The notes below the pieces were generated by a model, which did no database searches, was not told where the DNA came from, and worked only from the letters and a program-made list of their open reading frames with translations. Made by a program: the position numbers and the translations under genes. A stretch of 64,000 bases of DNA from Calamus simplicifolius. Taxonomy: Eukaryota > Streptophyta > Magnoliopsida > Arecales > Arecaceae. The DNA lies in the NCBI GenBank assembly GCA_900491605.1, contig UESW01003903.1:353923-417922 (forward strand), read 5' to 3'. Below are positions 22,796 through 35,049 of this stretch, one piece after another; within the stretch, counting starts at the first letter, position 1; the number at the start of each line of letters is the position of its first letter.

Positions 22796-23780
22796 CTTGT
22801 TATGTAATTAAGAAACCTAGACTATTCCTGAAAATTGCATTTCAAACGAAAAGCTAATCAGCAGAAGAAATATTTAAAAAAAATGGAGAAACCTAAATAC
22901 AAACTAAACGTGATTAAGCAGGTAACAAAGATTGTTATCTGCTAAACTATATAATATAAGTATAAACAGTAATATTAATCTGTCAGATTCATGTCAACTA
23001 TATATATGCATGTTGCGTGGCCAACTGTCCTAGCCAATGGGTTTAATCATCCAGAAATTTATTGACAGGCATCTAGGACATGGATTTCTATACAGCAACA
23101 TGGATTGTTGATAAGCTTTAGGTTAAGAACTTTAGAAAAATAAATAAGGGCCTACATTACCTCATCCATTTAACCGACATCTTTTCGTGATCAGAGAAAC
23201 ATTCAGAGACAAATAACAGTACATTTTACATCAAACAATGCAAGGGAAGATTCATGGAGTTTGAGTTGATTCAAGAGAGTCAACCAATAATCATTGAACT
23301 TAGATATATTAGATATATAAATAGAGAAAAAAATGTAACGGAATCATCATTCTAATAAGATGACGAATATTTGACTGCTGTACTCTAGCCATAACTGAAA
23401 CATTTTTCACAATAAATTTCACATCATCCTTATAGAAAACAATGTCCAACAATGTCCAATAAATGTGGTATGTGAGAATTGAAACATAATAACATGTAAT
23501 ATAATAAAGTGACAATATAACATTCTTTTTGGCAGATGTATGTGCAAGGCAAATACGAACGAAAGAGACCGGCCGGTACGACCCAGTAAGTGCAAACGAA
23601 TACAGACGAATCGGGTCTCAAAATTGATCAAATCTTGTAAGTAACAGGGAATAAACTCACTTTAGTCGACATGGGAAAGAGAGACGCGAGCAAGAAAAAG
23701 GGGGAAAGAGAGAAGCGAGGAAGAGGAAGAAAAAGGAAAGAAAAAAAAAAAAAAAATGGAAGGAAGAGAAGTGGAGTTAC
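22796..23780 (-). other. Likely 5'-UTR intron of NOG1
   Basis: The minus strand has a donor AAG/GTAACTCC at 23780 and an acceptor ACATAACAAG just before the start codon (about 22796). Exon 1 would be about 23781-23895 and non-coding. Just inside the donor (23668-23775) is a 100-base C/T-rich tract on the gene strand. Such pyrimidine-rich leader introns are common in highly expressed plant housekeeping genes. No other gene is seen in this stretch. Confidence 0.55.
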
Positions 23781-23919
23781 CTTGAAGCCTCGCCGGTTCC
23801 CTCGGTCGCTGTTCGATTACCTTACCGCCGCGAGCGCCGCTTCTAAGGAGAACTGGAGAAATGCCCTAGCGATTAGAGTCGTGTGGGGATAGGAGAACCA
23901 AAGAGATTCGAGCAAGTTA

Positions 23920-23990
23920 ATTATTTATAACATCGGTTAAGCGCTTCCATCGGTTCGGATCAAAGGAGGGCTCGGCTAGGTTGGGCTCCT
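23920..23990 (-). promoter_or_regulatory. Probable NOG1 core promoter
   Basis: On the minus strand TTATAAATAATT (about 23925-23936) is a TATA-like box some 30-40 bases before the inferred transcription start near 23895. A TGGGCT word at about 23980 (plus strand) matches the 'site II' TGGGCY element often found upstream of plant ribosome-biogenesis genes. Position and motifs agree, but no expression evidence is available. Confidence 0.45.
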
Positions 23991-24054
23991 AAATTAATTA
24001 ATGCTAGTTAATTATTTATAATATAATTCCTGATAAATCTATAAAACTATTTAA

Positions 24055-24878
24055 TAAAAAATATTATAGTCAAATGGCAAATACTATGCTACTTATTTAA
24101 GTAGTCACCGTAGTAGATAGCAGCTATATATCTCATAAATAATTTGGTTATGACACTTCATGTCTCATAAAATTATAATTATTAAGCAAAACTAAATTTG
24201 ATGCCAGATATTAAGAATGGTATGTTTGTGCTTGTTTAATTTACATGTAGATAATATTATATTAGACCAAATTATTACAAACTTAATTTTAAAAAAAATC
24301 ATCCACTAAATAATGCTATAATTTATTAAGTTAACATGATAAAAAGAGTTCAAAAAAAAAAGAGAGTTATATTTATGACCTAATGCAAGAATATCTAGAT
24401 AAATTATATTAAATTAATTTAGACTTGTTATAAGATATTCAAGTGATTAGGTAATCCATCTTATTATCACTAAAGAAAAAATAAAAAAAAAAATATTATA
24501 GTCAAATATAGTGGAAAGTACTATGCTAGTTGCTTAAGTAGTCACTATAGTAATTAACAACCATATATCTCAAAAATAATTTGATTATGGCGTTTCATCA
24601 CTCATAAAATTATAATTATTAAGCAGAACTAAATTTGATGCCAAAAGTTGGGAACAGTCTATTTGTGCTTGTCTAATTTATATGTAGATAATATTATATT
24701 AAACCAAATTATTATGAACTTAATTTAAAAAAAATCACCCACTAAATAATGCTATAAATTATTAAGTTAACATGATAAAAAGGGGTTCCACAAAAAGAAA
24801 GAGTTATATTTATGACCTAGTACAAGATATAAGTTATTCAAGTGATTAGGTAATCCTTCATATCATCATTAAAGAAGA

Positions 24879-24880
<2 letters not shown>
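24055..24880. repeat. Direct tandem duplication, about 433 bp
   Basis: Two diverged copies (about 24055-24487 and 24488-24880) share TATTATAGTCAAAT, CTCATAAAATTATAATTATT, ATGTAGATAATATTATATTA and CAAGTGATTAGGTAATCC in the same order. The second copy lacks about 45 bases. No coding potential is seen. Confidence 0.8.

Positions 24881-24935
<55 letters not shown>
24877..24935. repeat. (TAA)n microsatellite
   Basis: A nearly pure run of about 19 trinucleotide units, directly after the second 433-bp copy. Confidence 0.92.
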
Positions 24936-24936
<1 letters not shown>

Positions 24937-24959
24937 TGAATCATTCAGCAAAAAATTAT

Positions 24960-25332
24960 TTTCTCACAAAATCCATCGCAAAATTAATTTTGCGAGGGAT
25001 CTTTCTAACATAAATGGGTTCTATGTAAAAAAAAAATTCCTGAAAAAATTCCTTTAAAAATTCATTTTGCAAGGAATCTTTCAAGGGATTTATTTTTTAT
25101 TAATGAGTTCTTAGTAAATTTTTTTGATGAAAAAAATCCCTCGGAACATCCCTCACAAAATTAATTTCCGAGAGATTTTGCATGGAATTTTTTGAGGAAT
25201 ATTTGTATAATAAATAGCTTTTTGTAAAAAAAAATTGATAAAAAAATCTCTCAAAAATCCTTCAGAAATTAATTTTACGAGAAATTTTTCGAGGGATTTG
25301 TTTTTCATTAATGAGTCCTTAGTAAAATCAAA
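24960..25332. repeat. Array of palindromic GCAAAATTAATTTTGC-like words
   Basis: Four diverged copies, about 85-107 bases apart, of a near-palindrome CGCAAAATTAATTTTGCG followed by AGGGAT (cores near 24970, 25055, 25155, 25262). They alternate with ATTAATGAGT/CTTAGTAAA segments. Subterminal regions of plant CACTA transposons often look like this, but no transposase or CACTA end was found, so the class is open. Confidence 0.6.
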
Positions 25333-25764
25333 AAAATAACAATAACAATAACATCATAAAATACAATAATTAATATATTTTATATCAATAAATAATTAAT
25401 TGTGAATACATTACCTTCATTTGATTTCCTCCAATATTTCCGTAAGAAAAGAATATAAAAATGTTGAAAGTTTAAAGCTTTCAAAAATGATTATCAACGA
25501 TTAAGAAGCAGAATTTCATCAAGTGGGATCATAGTTATAGGATGAGAATTGATTCTTTCATTTAACTAATGCATGGGGATATGCTTAATATTATCTAATA
25601 GAAAATATAAAATATAGTTTTCTCACTACCTTATTTCATAAGAATAAGAGGAAGAAAAGAAAGAAGAAGAATATTTCATTAATGAAGATGATTCAGATCA
25701 AGAATAGATGATAACTTATTTTGTCAATAACTTCTACGTAATTTCTTTACTTTTTTTGTCAATA
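25333..25764. other. AT-rich spacer
   Basis: No gene, repeat array or RNA gene is seen; A/T-rich sequence up to the LINE remnant. Confidence 0.5.
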
Positions 25765-28054
25765 GATGATAAATGTGTGGAGGGCCCTTCTTTCACCATC
25801 CTAGTGAACAGCACAACGATGAACTACTTTCCATCGACGATCGGCCCTTGTTAAGGATGCCCTCTGTCCCCCTATCTGTTTATATTATATGCCGATGCTC
25901 TTTCTCGAGCTCTCGGAGATACGGTCCAACGATCACATCTAGAGCCCTACCGGGCTGCCTCAGGACCTCAGTCTCTCTCTCTCACCTTCTCTTTGTAATG
26001 ATTGTATTCTCATCGGTTGGGCCTTTCTCCAGAATGCCAGATGCTTTGCTTAGGTTATGGAATCCTATTACTGAGAGTCTGGCCAGCTTGTTAACCTGCA
26101 CAAATCTTCTATCATACTCAGTCCCAAAATAAAATCCTGAACAAAGTTAGAAATATTGACCAGCCTAGGGATCTCGAAGGATCCTAACTTACCTTGGCAT
26201 CCCCATGACTGACGGATGCTTGCGGCTGGAGGCTAGGCCCATGGTGCAGCAGGTCCGCGATCGACTAAAGGGATGGCAGGCTACTACCCTCTCCATAATG
26301 GGCAGAATCACTCTTATCAGGTTCGTGCTCAGCTCCATTCTTATCAACCTTCTGGCTAACACTATGGTTCCTAAATTTTGCCTAAGGGAGCTGAAACAGA
26401 CATTTTGCAACTTCCTGTAAAGGCCCAAATAGGATGGCCATGGTGTCCACATATTAGACTGGGACACCATCTGCTGCCCTACTAGAGATGGAGGACTCGG
26501 GATCCAGTCCCTCCTGGCAAGGAGGGAAGCTCTCATTGCCAGATACGCTGCGAGATATCTCCTCTAGCCCAGTTACCTGTAGAGTAGAGTGATAAGGGCC
26601 CGCTACGGTGCTTGAAGTCAGGGATCCCAAATTTAGCCGATCAGGGGTTGCTCCTTCATCTGGAAGGAGATTTGCACCCACGCTCCTATCGCAATGGCCC
26701 ATGTCAGATGGTTGATTGGAGACGGGATCATAATTTATGTTAGTTAGGATGCATGGATCTCCTCAATCCTTCTGTCTAGGTGGCCGACCTTTATGAGTAT
26801 GGATGTTACTGATAACCTCCAGGTCTATGATTTGTTGATGGATGATGGTAGGACCTAAAGAATTCAAGAACTCTCTACACTGTTCGGGCCCCAACTTGTC
26901 TCTCGGATCCTTGCTATCCCAATTCCACTTCATCGGGGGCGTGACCTAAGGGTCTAGGGCCCTTCCTGCTACCCCAAGGCCCCATCGAGTTTCCTCTATG
27001 ATCTGTGCAAGGGACCATCCATTACCAAATTTACAGCGGCGTGGATCTGGAGACTCTCTATCCATCCGAGAGTACAGTGGAAGATGGCCTGGGACCTTCT
27101 CCCAACAAGGGCTCTTCTTAGCCGGAGAGGCATGGACCTCGTGGGGTCCTACCTAGTATATGGGGCTCAGGATGAAACGACTGAGCATGCTATCCTGAGT
27201 TGCCCCAAGGTGAGGCAGATTTGGAGGCTTGCGGGGAGATGGCCTCGGGATGTTGATGATGGTGCTTATCTGTGCTCCTTCCTTTGGTTCTTTTATCAGA
27301 GCTCAACACAAGAGGCCTGCTATGCTGCCTACATTGCCTATCAGGTCTGGTTGACTAAGAATGCGATGACCTTTGAGGCAGAGGTCATTCCGGTCCATCG
27401 GATTCTTCTGAGAGCCAGATGCTTGGAGTCAGAGTACCTGGATTTGATACTACCACTCTCCTGGCTATCCCAGACTCCTGGGTCTCTCATGCTACTTCGG
27501 CAATGGCTCATAGGGAGATTTCTATCTCTTTGGAGCCCCTATGGGGTTTGTTAAAGTGAACTTTGATGGCAGCATCCACGGTACTGATGATGGTGCACGG
27601 TACGTCATTTGGACCGACGAAGGAAGACTCATGGCGACTGGAGGGGCTTTTCTTCAGGACTCTTTTATCCCGAAAGCAAAGCTCAGAGTAGCATGGACTA
27701 GCATCATCATAGTGACCCGACATCTATGGACTGAAAGGCTTCTCATCAAGGAAAACTCTTCTCCAATCATTGGCTTGATATAGGATAGGATGGATCGCAA
27801 TGATGCCCACCCGCTCCTTCGTGACATTTGGCAGCTTTTGCAGGCCCGACAGTGACCATAGTCCATCATGTTTATCGGGACGTAAACTGTGCAGCCGATT
27901 GGGTTGCCTCCTATGTAGCTCAGCACTCCACTGATTGTATCTGGACTTAGGACGATAGGATTCCACTTTCTTTCATAAGGATCTTTTCCTTGATCTTTTG
28001 GGGCTGCCCTCGCATCCAAGTTGTGTGACTATTCATTTGTACCCAAAAAAAAAA
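25765..28054 (+). mobile_element. 5'-truncated L1-type LINE, degenerate
   Basis: The plus-strand coding remnants are in LINE ORF2 order. RT begins mid-domain (GCPLSPYLF region near 25855; the FADD active site near 25995 is frameshifted and has lost one Asp). RT thumb follows with QVRDRLKGWQATTLSIMGRI at 26248-26310, then a zinc-binding zf-RVT region at 27060-27380, then an RNase H-like region starting VKVNFDGSIHG at 27547. It ends at 28044-28054 with TTTGTACCC and an A-run. Many stops and frame changes show an old, dead copy. ORF1, endonuclease and most of the RT palm are missing. Confidence 0.85.
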
Positions 28055-28966
28055 CAAAGGTGTTTATTATTATTATTATTATTTTATCAAAGGGTTGATA
28101 AAGAGACAACTCACATGCTATTGTGTTTTTTGAAATGGTCTTTAAAAAGAAACATGGTAAGAATACCCAAAAGCTTGAGCGATAAAATTGTTCCTTGAAG
28201 CCACAATCCACTTAAAATATCATATCGATCGTTATGTCCCCTTTTCCTGTCACCACGTAAGGCATCGGGGGAAAGCATATGAGGAGTAGTGGAGGGAACC
28301 CAACCCTCATGAGAAACGCCACAAAGAAAAGCGATACGAATAGAGCCAGGAGAAAGTAGGGCTCAAATAGTAGATTGACTTGCTGCACTTTGATTGTCTC
28401 CCACCAGCTCTTGTTTTTGCGCACTTTCGAACAAGTCCTGGAGTTAAAAGGGAGGCTGAAAAGAAGGGCTCAAATGGTAGCTTAATTAACTACAATTTGA
28501 TTGTATCCTGCCAGCATTTCTATTTGCATGCTTTCGAAGAAGCGCTGAAGAACGTTGGTTTTAAAATTTTAGGCAAAATATCGTAATAGCTCTGTTTATC
28601 ATTTTTTTAAGCAGACATTCTTATGATCAGCTTAAACTTTTTCATGATACTTAAAAAAAAAAAAAGTCAAAAGAGATCATGCATCATGAGAGAGAAATAC
28701 CTTGACTTGAAAGAACTAGGTGTTGGTATAATTCATATTTTTTTAAAAAATAAGATTTTATCGAATCTACGCTCATGATGGAATTGTTGTCACTTTTATC
28801 GAAATTGCTATTATGGTGAAACCATAGGCTCTAGCAGAAATAAACAGAGAATATAGCACTTTGTTATAAAAATAAAATAATAAGAAGACCCACAACTTTG
28901 GTTGAAAAATAAAGAGAGAGACAATAGCAAAGAAGATGACAGCTCGATATTTTTGAAGTAACGAAA
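28055..28966. other. AT-rich spacer with a small tandem duplication
   Basis: After the LINE tail there is a short (TTA)n run (28064-28085). At 28359-28575 two diverged copies of about 109 bp lie head-to-tail (GGGCTCAAATAGTAG / GGGCTCAAATGGTAG and CTTTCGAACAAG / CTTTCGAAGAAG). No gene is seen. It may be the left part of the duplicated block, whose partner would lie left of the window behind the gypsy element. Confidence 0.55.
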
Positions 28967-29265
28967 ATATTTGTGCTTCTATCAGTTTAATCGATAACAA
29001 AAGTTAAATAATTAAAAAAATTTAAAATATTAAGACTTTTGTTTTGTGCATAGTTTTTTAAAAATAATAGTAAAAATATATGATAGCAAAACCTAAGAAA
29101 ATATTATTCTTTGAGGATAAACGGTAGCAGCAGCCGCTCAATTTGTGGCATCAATTTTTTTTTTTGGGTACAAACGGGCGATCACACTATCCTCGTGCGA
29201 GTCAGCCCAGATCTATCAGAGTACAGAATTTGCAAAAGAGCAGAAGGACAGGGATCACCCTGCTT

Positions 29266-32200
29266 TCAAATCCAAAAGCCTCCGTGTTGGGCCACTGCAG
29301 CCGTAACCCAATCAGCCGCAGAATTAGCCTCCCGGTAGATGTGTCAGATATGGACAGTGTGGAGACCCCGCAGAGCAACCTGAATATCACTGAGAATAGG
29401 GTTGATGGAGTCCTGATCACAGAATCCCGTTCTAAGCCACCGAATAACTGTGAGAGAATCCCTCTCAATTAATAGGCATTGGGCATGAAGTTGCCTAACA
29501 GCGCAGGAGATGCCAGCCCATGCAGCATAAAGCTTAGCCATAGGGACAGAAGAATCAAGAGAGCCAAAACCACCAGCTGCCAGCAAGGCTCCATCTGTCC
29601 CTCGAATAATAAAAGCAGATCCAGCCAGCCTGCTATGAATGCTTCCATCAAAAATGATTTTTACAAACCCTGGAGGGGTAGCTCCCAAGAGATATAAACC
29701 GTACGACGGTTCGCTGCCAAAACAGCAGAGGAGCCCCAGTGGCCAAGGTTAGAAAAATCCGAACCACTGATAAGAGAAGCGCTTTCATCCACCATAGATC
29801 TGATCTTCTGTTCTAATTTGAGAGGGGGAAATCGACTCATTAGAAAAGATAACCAGATTCCGTGACAGCCATATCTGATAAGCAGTGATAGCCCAAAGGG
29901 CGCTGCAATGTCTAGTAGTCCTTCGAAGAGCATCAAGGAAAGGGGAGCATGAGGAACCAGAATCATCCACTTTGCAATCATAACTCATTCTCGTCCAAAT
30001 CCCACAAAGAATGGGACATATAAAAAGGGCATGATCAATAGTCTCCTCCTCCTGCCCACACAGCGGACACATCGCCTCAATATGAATACCCCTTCTCGAC
30101 AGAAGTGAATAAGAAGGAAGACAGTCCCACAGAATCTTCCATATAAATAATTGGACTCTGAGATGAACAGAGAGCATCCATATCCACTTCGCATCCCGCG
30201 ACTCCCGAGGCTGGGGTCTGAAAATCCCAATGAGGTCCCTAGTGGGGGCCCTAGCCAGACAGGATCTCCTCCATAACCTCATATCAGGAAAGTATCCCAA
30301 AGTGAGGGGAATAGAAAGGATCCGACGAGCAAGCTCTTCCCCAAATAAACTGGTCACCACAGAGGTATTCCAAGAAGAAAGATCCAGAATGATGAGATCC
30401 CGCACCCTCATATACTGCGGAACATCCATGCTAATAAATGACGGCCAACGGGAAAGAGGGAGATCCGTGATCCAACTGTCCTGAATGACATCAACTGAGG
30501 AGCCCTCACCAATCATCCATGATATATTGCTCCGAATAGACGGAGCATGACGACACACCTCCTTCCAAAAGCAGGAATACCGTCGCAAAGGTTGACGATC
30601 CATAGCCAGGGACCAATCACCATATCTAGCTCTCATAAATGAACTCCAGAATCCGTGAGGATCAAGGAGAAACCTCGACGCATGTCTCGCCATCAAAGCG
30701 TCTCTTCTCACAATCAGGGACTGAATCCCAAGACCCCCTTCATTCAAAGGCATACAAATCAAATCCCATGCCTGAAGATGAATACTGTAACAGTCTTTCG
30801 TAGAAGCCCACAGAAAGTCCCTGAACCATCGCTCTATCCTACGCAAGCACGTGATAGGAACCGCAACATTAGAGATTAGATGCATAGGAAGGGACGTAAG
30901 GACAGAGTGGACAAGAGTGATCCTAGCCATCATGGACAAGTTGGTGACCTGCCAATCATCAATCCGATCCCGAATCCGTCTCTCAATAGTAGTGAAATCA
31001 CTAATGTGAGGACGCCTCCCCAATACCAGGATGCCCAAATAGGATAGACCATCAATCTTTGCTGAGATACCCAAAGCTTGGTGAACGGCTTCCCTGATGG
31101 ACCTGGAGGTCTTTGGGCTGAAGCAAATGGAGGACTTCTCTAAGTTGACCTTCTATCCCGAAGCACAGCAATAGCCCTAAATGAGAGAAGCATAACTAAC
31201 AACATTACGAATAGACGCCTGGCCCAGAAGAATACAGTCGTCTGCAAAAAGAAGGTGAGATACAGGGGGTCCCAAAGGACCAGCCAGAAAGGGAGCAATA
31301 CGGCTGTCCTGTTGTGCCTGATGAAAAGCACGGGAAAGATCATCCGCAGCCAAAACAAACAGAAACGGGGACAACGGGCATCCCTGTCTCAGACCCACAG
31401 AAGAATGGAAGAAACTAGTCTGCATCCCATTAATACTCAGAGAGAACGAAGGCTTTTGGATATAGGCCATAATCCAATCAATGAACAAGTCGTGAAAACT
31501 AAACTCAATTAGAGTACGATGCAAAAAAGCCCAACTCAATATATCGTAGGCACTCTCCATATCAAGCTTGACTGCCATAAGACACTGACTGGCCGAGGCT
31601 CTCTGAAGATCGAACATGAATTCCTGAGCAATAAGAACATTATCGGAGATGCTCTGACCTCTAATGAAAGCCCCTTGTTTAGCAGAGATGAGTTGAGGGA
31701 TCACCACACGCAGGCGGGAAACTAGAAGGTGGGCACAGACCTTGTATAGAGTAGTACACAGGCTGATCGGTCGAAAATGATGGGGGGAGGAAGCATCATG
31801 GCGCTTCGGCACAAGAGTGACAAGAGTGTCGATTCCAATCAGTAGGGATAGATTTAGAAAGAAAAGCACTCTGAATAGCCTGAGTGACCTCTTGACCAAC
31901 AATATCCCAGTAATAACGGAAGAATAATGGCGGAAATCCATCAGGGCCAGGCGCCTTGATAGGGCCGAGGTCCCATAAAGCCATACGAAGCTCTTCAGCT
32001 GTGATTGGTCTGGACAGAAGGTCATTCTGCTGGTCAGAGACTTCTTAATAGGAGAAACCCTGAACACAAGAGCCCCCGCACCAGATAAATCAGTCCATCT
32101 AGACTGGAAAAAATGAAGCAACTGATCATGAATAACAATAGGGTCAGTCTGGAGATTGCCATTCTCATCAGCTATTCTCCTGATTCTATTAGCAGCCCGT

Positions 32201-33316
32201 CGCTTCAAAGTGGCCTGATGGAAGAACCTAGTATTGCGGTCACCTTCCCGGATCCACTGAACCCTAGACCTCTGTCTTCAATAAATCTCCTGCTGCATCA
32301 GAAGAGAGTGGTGAAGAGCAAGCTTAGAACGAAGAGAGGAAAGATCAAGAACAGATAGCGAGCCATCCTGGTTCTCTCTTTCTTGGATAAGAGTAATGTC
32401 TGCTTCAACTTGCTCAATCTGTCTCACAAGGTTTCCCACCTCGAATCTATTCCATCTAGTCAGCCAACGCCTAACCAGCTCCAATCTTCTAAAGAGCCGA
32501 TAAGAGGCATTACCTCTCATAGGTAAGTGCCAGACCTGGGATATGATAGCACGAGCTAAGGGGTAAGACGTCCAGAATTGCTCAAATCTAAACTGTCGCC
32601 GCTGGAAGAACAGGGTCAGTGGAAATCAAAATAGGACAGTGATCAGACACTATCCTGGACAGATGAGTGACAGTGGCAGAGGGAAACATCTGGGACCATT
32701 GAGCAGTGGCCAGGGCTCTATCCAGCCTTTCCTAGACATGAGCCGAACCCTGCCGATTATTACACCAGGTGAATTGAGCTCCAGAAAAACCCAAGTCCAG
32801 CAATCCAGCAGAAGAGATAAACGATCTAAACTCAGTGATATCAGCTGAATCAATGACCCGTCTGCCCCATCTCTTCTTGTTAGCTGCAACAATACAGTTA
32901 AAGTCACCAGCTACAATGGACGGGATACCCTGGTTAAGGAGAGAGAGAATCTCAGCCCAGAGAACATGCCTTTTCCTGAAGTCAGTGCTGGCATAAATCC
33001 CTGAAAGGAGCCAGGGGTCGGAGGACCCTTCCGAGACAAGAAGAGCTATCTGTTGATTACACTGATGAAAGGCGTTCACAGAAACCGATGAGTGCCGCCA
33101 AAAAGCAACAATTCCACCAGAAAGACCTTCAGACTCCATAGCATATGAAGACCAAGTCCTAGAAGCCTATCTCTGAAACCGGGCCAAGCTGTCTCCCGAT
33201 AACCGGGTTTCCATTAAGATACATATATCAAAATTATGAATCTGCAATAATCTACCAAAAGAGGATCGAAAAGACGATTTTCGAGCTCCTCTAACATTCC
33301 ATATAAGTATCTTCAT
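29266..33316 (-). pseudogene. LINE ORF2: endonuclease, reverse transcriptase, zinc region, RNase H
   Basis: The ATG at 33314-33316 begins MKILIWNVRGARKS, the usual start of an APE-type endonuclease, and overlaps the ORF1 end by 26 bases. Endonuclease motifs (AGDFNCIV, SDHCPI) are seen down to about 32640. The RT region is 32208-31177 with the active site FADDCILLG. RT thumb and zf-RVT span 31074-29785, and the RNase H domain (VKIIFDGSIHS onward) 29688-29266. There are in-frame stops near 33173 (TAG), 32734 (TAG where Trp is expected) and 29344, plus several frame changes. Probably not functional. Confidence 0.85.
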
Positions 33317-35049
33317 TTACAATTGGGGGAAGGGGGTGTCCACCCTGATCTTCCATCATAACTGAATCAGAAAGGTACTCTGAAGGCAGGGAACCACCCA
33401 CATCCGACTGCATTATACAATCCAAAGTAGGATTAACAGTCCTTGGGTCCGGTGCGTTAGGTACAGCTTCCCCACCCCGGGATTTCATAACAGGGGAATC
33501 ATGATCCTTTGACTGACCCTGAATTGCCAATTTAAGGCAAGAAAGAGTCGCGTCATGGTTACAATTAGCAGCCTTTGACGACTGGCCCCCAAACACAATA
33601 GTGCCTGACTCCTGACCCGAGGAAGTCTTATCAGACCAACTGCCTTCAGAGATAGAATGCCGACCAAGGTTAGGACCAGCAGGTAGATTAGACTTCAGCT
33701 TGGATCCTTTGGGCACTGAAACAGAGCTTTTACCTTTCCGTTTATCACACGTGACAGGCGGTCGCAGAGGGTGGGACTCCACCGGCCTGGCACGCTTAGT
33801 ACGGCCCGGATTAGCATCAGTCCGGGCAGAGGATGAACCATCCCACTTGCCCACACCCAGGATAGCAAAAGGATTATTAGTCTTCAAATTGGGGGCCACA
33901 GTAATTTGAAGATCTGAAGTTGCTGACTGAACTTCCTTACTTGGTGCCTCCATTGGACTAATAATAACGGCATGACCTCCCTCATCCGGCACGCTAACAG
34001 TCTCACTGGCTTCATCCAAAGCAACACCCGAATCCACCTGCAGACTAGCCGAAATGAGAACAGGAGCCGTCAGCACACTAGATGGAGTCTTCACAGCCTT
34101 AGAGGATCTCCGGCGACTGACCTTAGCAGGAGACGACCACCCCTCCGCCAACGAATCCGGCTTCAAAGAACCAGAGGGGGGTGGTTGATAAGAAGATTGG
34201 GGCGATCCAGAATGCCTCAGGGGGAACCTCTGCTCCGAAGACTGCGGACGATGATGATGCAAAGCCGTCATCCAGGGCCCGAAGCCATGCCCACCCGAAG
34301 ACTGCTCGGCCGCCGGAGATGGGGAAGACAAATCACAGGGCCCATAGAGGTGGATTGAACCGCAATGAGGGAAAATACCTTCCAAGTTTTCAAATTGGAA
34401 TTGTTGCCAAAAGGGGGCACCCATTCCCTGAATTTGGACACCTGGCCGGAGAGGGCGTCGGAGATCCACATGGATGCAGGCTCTGGCGAATCCCCCCTGG
34501 AAAGCTGCCGAGTAGCAGAGTCTGCATATACAAACTCTTCCGCTGGTGCCAAGATATCCCTCAACACCTCTTCCTTCCAGAATTCAATCGGGAGGGAGGG
34601 CAGACGCACCCAGAGCAAGGCAGAGGCCACAGCATCCAAAGCCGGAACAAATTCTGGCCGCCAAGCTTCAATGGCAACCGGCTGTCCGTTGATCACCCAG
34701 GGACGGCCGATCACCAAATCCCTTGAACCAGGATCATCAAATCGAAAGATGTGGCATCGATTAGCAAGGCTTAACGGCTGGATGACCCATGATACACCTG
34801 CTCGCCGGAATTTCCTCACGAAGGCATCCGGCGAAATCCATCGTTGGAAATGCGAGCCAAGATTGCCTGATCCTTCCAGCAGGAGCTTGACTCCTCCAGC
34901 GTTACCGAAGAAATGCGGACGACCTCTGGAAACCGGCCTTCCAGATCAGCCACTTCAACCGGCGACGGGGACGATGATACCCAAACAAAGCCAGACGACG
35001 GGCCACGGCTCCCCGCCTTTGGAAAACCAGACTCCCCAATCGAAGCCAT
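33291..35049 (-). pseudogene. LINE ORF1 (DUF4283-type nucleic-acid-binding protein)
   Basis: Starts at 35049 (MASIGESGFPKAG). A DUF4283-like domain at 34819-34450 includes IFRFDDPGSRDLVIGRPWVI and WVRLPSLPIEFWKEE. A degenerate zinc knuckle near 34370 (FPHCGSIHLYGPCDL) has lost one Cys. A long low-complexity C-terminal part follows, ending at 33291. Frame changes near 34840 and near 34470 split it into three pieces. In active elements ORF1 binds element RNA. Confidence 0.8.

Noticed and set aside
23671..23892. Plus-strand open frame rich in Lys/Arg/Glu (MGKRDASKKKGEREKRG)
   Set aside because: It is the reverse of the pyrimidine tract in the NOG1 leader intron plus the leader exon.
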